A DNA stretch of 64,000 bases from Novisyntrophococcus fermenticellae (lineage in GTDB: Bacteria > Bacillota > Clostridia > Lachnospirales > Lachnospiraceae): contig NZ_CP076458.1 of the NCBI RefSeq assembly GCF_018866245.1, positions 3,162,001 to 3,226,000 on the forward strand, given 5' to 3'. Shown here piece by piece: positions 60,259 to 64,000 of this stretch (the stretch's first letter is position 1; each line of letters begins with the position of its first letter). The position numbers and the translations under genes were made by a program. Under the pieces are notes generated by a model that was given only the letters and a program-made list of their open reading frames with translations, was not told the DNA's origin and searched no databases.

Positions 60259-61753
60259 ACCCAATCGCCCCCAGTTTCTTACGGATTTCGTTCTCCAGTT
60301 TGTGAGACTTTGCAAACATCTCCGATAATTCAGAAGTAAGACGGGTCATCTTTTCTTCAAACGGTTCTCCATCATCCTCAACTTCTTCGATACCTACATA
60401 TCTGCCCGGAGTCAAAATGAAGTCCTGCTTTTCGATTCCCTGCAAATCAGCAACAGCGCAGAAGCCTTTCACATCTTCAATCGTTCCTTCTTGGAAAGAG
60501 GTAAATGTATCTGCCAACTTCTGAATATCGTCATCGGTAAAATCTCTGTGCTTACGGTCAACCATATAACCCATTTTGCGAGCGTCGATAAACAAGGTTT
60601 TGCCTTTTTGCTTTTTATTCTTTGTGATGAACCAAAGGGTAACAGGAATAGTAACGCTGTAAAAGAGCTGCGTAGGCAGAGCAACAATTCCTTCTACAAG
60701 GTCGGCTTGAATTATGTTCTTTCTGATGTCGCCCTCGCCGCTTGACTGAGAGGACAAAGCACCGTTTGCAAGAACAAGACCGATTTTTCCGTTAGGTGCA
60801 AGATGATGTATCATATGCTGAATCCACGCATAGTTGGCATTGCCGGCAGGCGGTGTGCCGTACTTCCAACGCACATCGTCTTTGAGCTTTTCCTGTCCCC
60901 AGTTAGAGAGGTTGAAAGGCGGATTTGCCATAATAAAATCTGCTTTCAAAGTCTTGTGCAAATCATTGAAAAATGTATCTGCCTGATACGGGCCGAAATC
61001 GGCGTCAATACCACGAATAGCCATATTCATTTTTGCCATTTTCCAAGTGTCGGCATTGGACTCTTGACCGTAAACGGCGATTTCGCCACGCTTACCGCTG
61101 TGAGCCTGAATGAACTTTGCACTCTGTACGAACATACCGCCCGAACCGCAGCAAGGGTCATATACACGGCAGTTTTTGAATGGCTTTAAGATAGCAACAA
61201 TGGTTTTAACAATACTTGCAGGCGTGTAGAACTCACCACCCTTAACACCTTCGTAAGCGGCAAACTGCTGAATACAATACTCATAAGTTCTGCCGAGCAG
61301 GTCTTTGCTTTCCTCGGTGTCGCCCATATCCATATTAGTGAACAGGTCAACAACATCGCCCAAAACACGCTTGTCCAAATCAGGACTTGCGTAATTCTTA
61401 GGCAATACGTTTTTAAGGGTAGTATTTTCTTTTTCAATGGCTCTCATAGCATCATCGATAACCGTACCGATTTCAGGAGTATGAGCAGATGAAGCAATTT
61501 TGCTCCAACGAGCGTCCTCCGGTACGAAGAAAATATTGTCCTCAACATAGGCGTCTCTGTCATCTTCAAAGCCGTCGCCTTCTGCAACAAGCTCTTGATA
61601 ACGCTTTTCAAACGCACTTGATATGTAACGCAGGAAAATAAGACCTACGATAACCTTTCTGTATTCTGCTGCGGGAATATGTCCCCAAAGGACACACGCT
61701 GCGTCCCAAATCTGTTTTTCAAATCCGATATTTGCATTATTACTCGATGCCAT
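60248..61753 (-). CDS. hsdM: Type I modification methyltransferase, M subunit
   Basis: A 501-residue HsdM. It has the N-terminal HsdM helical domain (FEKQIWDAACVLWGHIPAAEY), SAM-binding motif VYDPCCGSGGMFVQSA and catalytic NPPF in DFIMANPPFNLSNWGQE, plus GGEFYTPASIVKTIV. It methylates adenine at sites chosen by HsdS. It heads the restriction operon. The second ATG (61753) fits AGGAGG better than the first. Confidence 0.95.
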   Translation of the reverse strand: MASSNNANIGFEKQIWDAACVLWGHIPAAEYRKVIVGLIFLRYISSAFEKRYQELVAEGDGFEDDRDAYVEDNIFFVPEDARWSKIASSAHTPEIGTVIDDAMRAIEKENTTLKNVLPKNYASPDLDKRVLGDVVDLFTNMDMGDTEESKDLLGRTYEYCIQQFAAYEGVKGGEFYTPASIVKTIVAILKPFKNCRVYDPCCGSGGMFVQSAKFIQAHSGKRGEIAVYGQESNADTWKMAKMNMAIRGIDADFGPYQADTFFNDLHKTLKADFIMANPPFNLSNWGQEKLKDDVRWKYGTPPAGNANYAWIQHMIHHLAPNGKIGLVLANGALSSQSSGEGDIRKNIIQADLVEGIVALPTQLFYSVTIPVTLWFITKNKKQKGKTLFIDARKMGYMVDRKHRDFTDDDIQKLADTFTSFQEGTIEDVKGFCAVADLQGIEKQDFILTPGRYVGIEEVEDDGEPFEEKMTRLTSELSEMFAKSHKLENEIRKKLGAIGYEM

Positions 61754-61802
61754 TAACATATCCTCCTATAAAATCAAGCGAACCATAATACATAACTTTT
61801 TA

Positions 61803-62009
61803 TTACTCGTCTAAAATAACTTCGCATATATCTCCGATGTCACAGTGAAACACCTGACATATCCTCATCAGTACTTCAAGAGATACTGGCTCATTCTTAT
61901 TTATCTTCGTTGCAGCGTATGATGTGATTTCGGCTGCACGCATTAAATCCTGTCTTTTCATTTGATTGTCAATCATAAGTTTTTGAAGTTTGTTATAGCA
62001 TATCTTCAT
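61803..62009 (-). CDS. Small Xre-type helix-turn-helix protein
   Basis: A 68-residue Cro/C1-type regulator (YNKLQKLMIDNQMKRQDLMR, then EVLMRICQVFHCDIGDICE). It lies 50 bases upstream of hsdM on the same strand, the position of control proteins that delay restriction. GAGGTG precedes the ATG at 62009. Confidence 0.8.
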   Translation of the reverse strand: MKICYNKLQKLMIDNQMKRQDLMRAAEITSYAATKINKNEPVSLEVLMRICQVFHCDIGDICEVILDE

Positions 62010-62195
62010 CAGTAACACCTCTTCATCTTATAATTCTTCTTCGTTACAGTTACTCATTTAACATTATATATTAAATTTTCAGGCATTTCAAGATTTCGGA
62101 CAGAAATGTAACCTTTGAGGCATTAAGGTATCACTTTTTACAAACACCTAATGCAACTCTTTTAAAGAATAATAAAAAAGAGATGCCGAAGCACC

Positions 62196-62411
62196 TCAAT
62201 TATACATTTTATTATTAACGTTCAATGCAATCATTGCTATGACCTTTTCTATCGGCGGCTCTTTTCCGTCCGGTGCAACTGCTTTCCAAAAAGCTATTGC
62301 TTCCGGTTCAGCACTTTTCATTGCTTCCCGAATGGCAAACTGCATTTCCTCTTTTACTGCTTTTTCAGTTGTTCCATTTTCTTTCGCTATTTGTCTGAAA
62401 ATGTCGTTCAC
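62196..62411 (-). CDS. Spo0A C-terminal-like small protein
   Basis: A 71-residue protein starting MNDIFRQIAKENGTTEKAVK with a later AFWKAVAPDGKEPPIEKVIA, similar to small ICE proteins annotated as Spo0A C-terminal-domain-like. It starts at a GTG with AGGAGG before it. Probable DNA-binding role in the element. Confidence 0.62.
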   Translation of the reverse strand: MNDIFRQIAKENGTTEKAVKEEMQFAIREAMKSAEPEAIAFWKAVAPDGKEPPIEKVIAMIALNVNNKMYN

Positions 62412-62466
62412 TTCTACTTCCTCCTATGTCTATTAGTATGTGTCTATCACTGACAGTTGTTGTTAT

Positions 62467-62515
62467 AGCATATTCTCTCTATCGAAGTCCCGAAAAATTT
62501 GTCGATAGCTGAAAT
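62467..62515 (-). promoter_or_regulatory. Leader region of the Spo0A-like gene
   Basis: On the minus strand an extended -10 TGCTATAAC (about 62465-62474) is preceded by the inverted repeat CTATCGA / TCGATAG with a 16-base spacer. The repeat may be an operator. No good -35 is seen. Confidence 0.4.
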
Positions 62516-62566
62516 TTTTTATACTGAAAAAAAGAAAGCTCGTCGATTAGGACGAACTTCTGTGTT

Positions 62567-62902
62567 TTATGGAAGTATTTGCTTTGACTGCTTCACAAGT
62601 GTATCTATGACTTCATAAATTCTGTTTCTATCTTCAGGAGCAAGTTTTTCAAGCTTCTCATTCAGCATAGAGTTCTTGACTGTGTATCCCGTTTCCAAGA
62701 CATCTGTAAGAACCATATCCGATGATACATCTAAAGCATTTAGTATCTTTATGAAAGTTTCGAGTGACGGAATTTTCTCTCCACGCTCAACCATACCAAT
62801 ATAATTTGTTGTCAAGTCTGTTTTCTCAGCCAAATCTTCTTGGCGTAATTTCTTCGCAAGTCGGAACTTTCTTATATTCTTGCCGATTGTATCGAGCTTC
62901 AT
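62567..62902 (-). CDS. Xre-family transcriptional regulator
   Basis: A 111-residue repressor-type protein: helix-turn-helix KLRQEDLAEKTDLTTNYIGM then VERGEKIPSLETFIKILNAL, followed by a short C-terminal dimerisation helix. It is divergent from the plus-strand gene at 63129, and the shared intergenic region could hold its operators. The ATG at 62902 has GGAGG at 7 bases. Confidence 0.85.
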   Translation of the reverse strand: MKLDTIGKNIRKFRLAKKLRQEDLAEKTDLTTNYIGMVERGEKIPSLETFIKILNALDVSSDMVLTDVLETGYTVKNSMLNEKLEKLAPEDRNRIYEVIDTLVKQSKQILP

Positions 62903-63018
62903 CACATCACCTCCATTAGTGTGTTTCCATAACTAATAGTATAGGTTAAGTAGATTCCAAATCACACGCACCAAAAGGAAGTCAAACCAACTATCAGTAA
63001 TGATTTCCAACTATTTTT

Positions 63019-63028
63019 ATGTTATACT
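63019..63028 (+). promoter_or_regulatory. Extended -10 promoter for the divergent gene
   Basis: TGTTATACT lies about 100 bases upstream of the ATG at 63129. There is no good -35. The long leader suggests post-transcriptional or repressor control by the neighbouring Xre protein. Confidence 0.45.
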
Positions 63029-63128
63029 ATAAAAGTAGTAATTCACGATTGTTAATGGCGAAAGACAAAGTACAACCCAAGAGCCACGTTAAGCAATCTC
63101 CATAGAATAAACTTAGGGGTAAAAAGGA

Positions 63129-63554
63129 ATGGACGAACAAAAGATAATATTCAGTAATCGGTTTGAAAAAGAGAAATTTGAGGATTACAAAACAGATTTG
63201 GAAACTGACAGCTCAATCACTCCCGACTTTTCAGAAGCTAATGATTTTTTGAAATTTATACAGAAGAACCGCAGAAGTGTTCCAAGTAAAGAGCGAATTG
63301 CTGACAAAGATAAATTCATCAAGACCGTTTACGAGCTATCCAATAGCTTTGAAATTGACGCTGACCTGATAGAATTTGCCGAGGGATATATCGCCAACAT
63401 CTATGTAGATTATGCCTGCTACACTGGATATATCAAGAAGTTATTGGCAATTCTTTTTATCCTTGCCGATGATATTTCCTTTTTAGACGGCAGTAAAGAA
63501 AATGCCGATATGCTTTTCAGCTTCACTTATCACACACCATATTTTCCTGAATAA
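63129..63554 (+). CDS. Unknown 141-residue ICE protein
   Basis: A mostly helical acidic protein (FSNRFEKEKFEDYKTDLETD, then LSNSFEIDADLIEFAEGYIA and a hydrophobic stretch YIKKLLAILFILADDISFLD). No family is recognised. It is the only plus-strand ICE gene in the window besides the IS and the silent hsdS piece. Two hairpins follow. Confidence 0.55.
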   Translation: MDEQKIIFSNRFEKEKFEDYKTDLETDSSITPDFSEANDFLKFIQKNRRSVPSKERIADKDKFIKTVYELSNSFEIDADLIEFAEGYIANIYVDYACYTGYIKKLLAILFILADDISFLDGSKENADMLFSFTYHTPYFPE

Positions 63555-63586
63555 CAGAGAAACAACCGATTTCTCATAATGTACCC

Positions 63587-63645
63587 GATGGCTACTCAAC
63601 TGAGCAGCCATCTTTTCGATTTTCCAGACACCGTCTGGAATTTTT
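63587..63645 (+). terminator. Two consecutive terminators
   Basis: GATGGCT / AGCCATC followed by TTTT, then TTCCAGAC / GTCTGGAA followed by TTTTTA. They end the 63129 gene and face the convergent CHAP-type gene. Confidence 0.72.
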
Positions 63646-64000
63646 AATACGCCGGAATACCGTATCCATAGATATTGCTGCTTCCGACTGCGTACTGTCT
63701 TTGCTTGCAGGCGTCGCCTGAGTTACCCTCTACGGTATAAACTGTGCCATTCTCACACTTCTCTACGATACCAACGTGGTCTGTTGTACCGTCGCCTTCC
63801 CAATCAAAGAAGATAATATCTCCTGCCTTTGGTTCATAAGTGCGATTTTGCCATTTTCCATTTGACTTAAACCAATTTGCACCGTCCACACAACCTGCAA
63901 ATTTCGGAACAAGTCCGCTTTCAATATACCCGCATTGGTCAGCACACCAAGATACAAAGCAGGCACACCATTCCACTCGACTGTTAAAGCCGTACCAACT
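63644..64000 (-). CDS. CHAP/NlpC-type cell-wall hydrolase, C-terminal domain (partial)
   Basis: The frame continues past the right edge. The visible 118 residues are a cysteine peptidase domain: Cys in WYGFNSRVEWCACFVSWCA, His in TDHVGIVEKCENG, then VYTVEGNSGD and a closing YGIPAY. Proteins of this kind (Tn916 Orf14-type) open the peptidoglycan for the conjugation channel, which suggests that the conjugation module lies beyond the window. Confidence 0.85.
   Translation of the reverse strand, partial: SWYGFNSRVEWCACFVSWCADQCGYIESGLVPKFAGCVDGANWFKSNGKWQNRTYEPKAGDIIFFDWEGDGTTDHVGIVEKCENGTVYTVEGNSGDACKQRQYAVGSSNIYGYGIPAY

Overview
The window looks like chromosome of a gut Clostridia, most likely Lachnospiraceae. 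This rests on low G+C, Firmicutes-type ribosome binding sites, CUT1 ABC and YesMN-type regulation, glycosaminoglycan enzymes, and a Tn916-like integrative element. It has three parts: a scarred metabolic region (1-10.5 kb), a glycosaminoglycan locus (10.5-29.8 kb), and, after a strip of insertion-sequence debris (30-34.2 kb), the left part of an integrative and conjugative element (ICE) that runs off the right edge (about 34.5-64 kb).

Metabolic region: the end of a LysR regulator, a two-gene DUF3100-type membrane system, an amidohydrolase, a GH31 glycosidase, a glycerate kinase and a DUF2798 membrane protein. Between them lie remnants: a second GH31 tail plus a DUF624 stub, an IS1634-type transposase with a nonsense codon and an internal deletion, a probable CdaR-type regulator tail, and an Old Yellow Enzyme N-terminus cut off at the edge of the lyase gene.

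Glycosaminoglycan locus, all read leftwards: YesM-type kinase and YesN-type regulator, solute-binding protein, two permeases, beta-glucuronidase (GH2), unsaturated glucuronyl hydrolase (GH88, truncated at both ends), a PrsA-like lipoprotein, a 1617-residue surface beta-helix protein and a 1212-residue surface PL8 lyase. Together they suggest surface depolymerisation of hyaluronan or chondroitin, uptake of unsaturated oligosaccharides and cytosolic removal of uronic acid. The GH88 damage raises the question of whether the pathway is complete here.

ICE: a tyrosine integrase, four tandem excisionase-like genes, a MazF/PemK protein fused to a zinc ribbon, a sigma-like factor behind a ribosome-site-sequestering hairpin, regulators (LexA-like, Xre, ImmA, WYL), a YolD/UmuC mutagenesis pair, small accessory enzymes and a restriction island. 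The island runs hsdM, half hsdS, an inverted silent hsdS piece, a recombinase, full hsdS, an unknown gene, hsdR, mcrB, mcrC and another unknown gene. Four copies of a short repeat flank the specificity-gene halves in the arrangement expected of an invertible, phase-variable type I system. mcrB is split by an IS3-family element whose 3-bp target duplication can be read exactly, and removing the element in silico restores the frame. A CHAP/NlpC-type hydrolase at the right edge suggests that the conjugation module follows.
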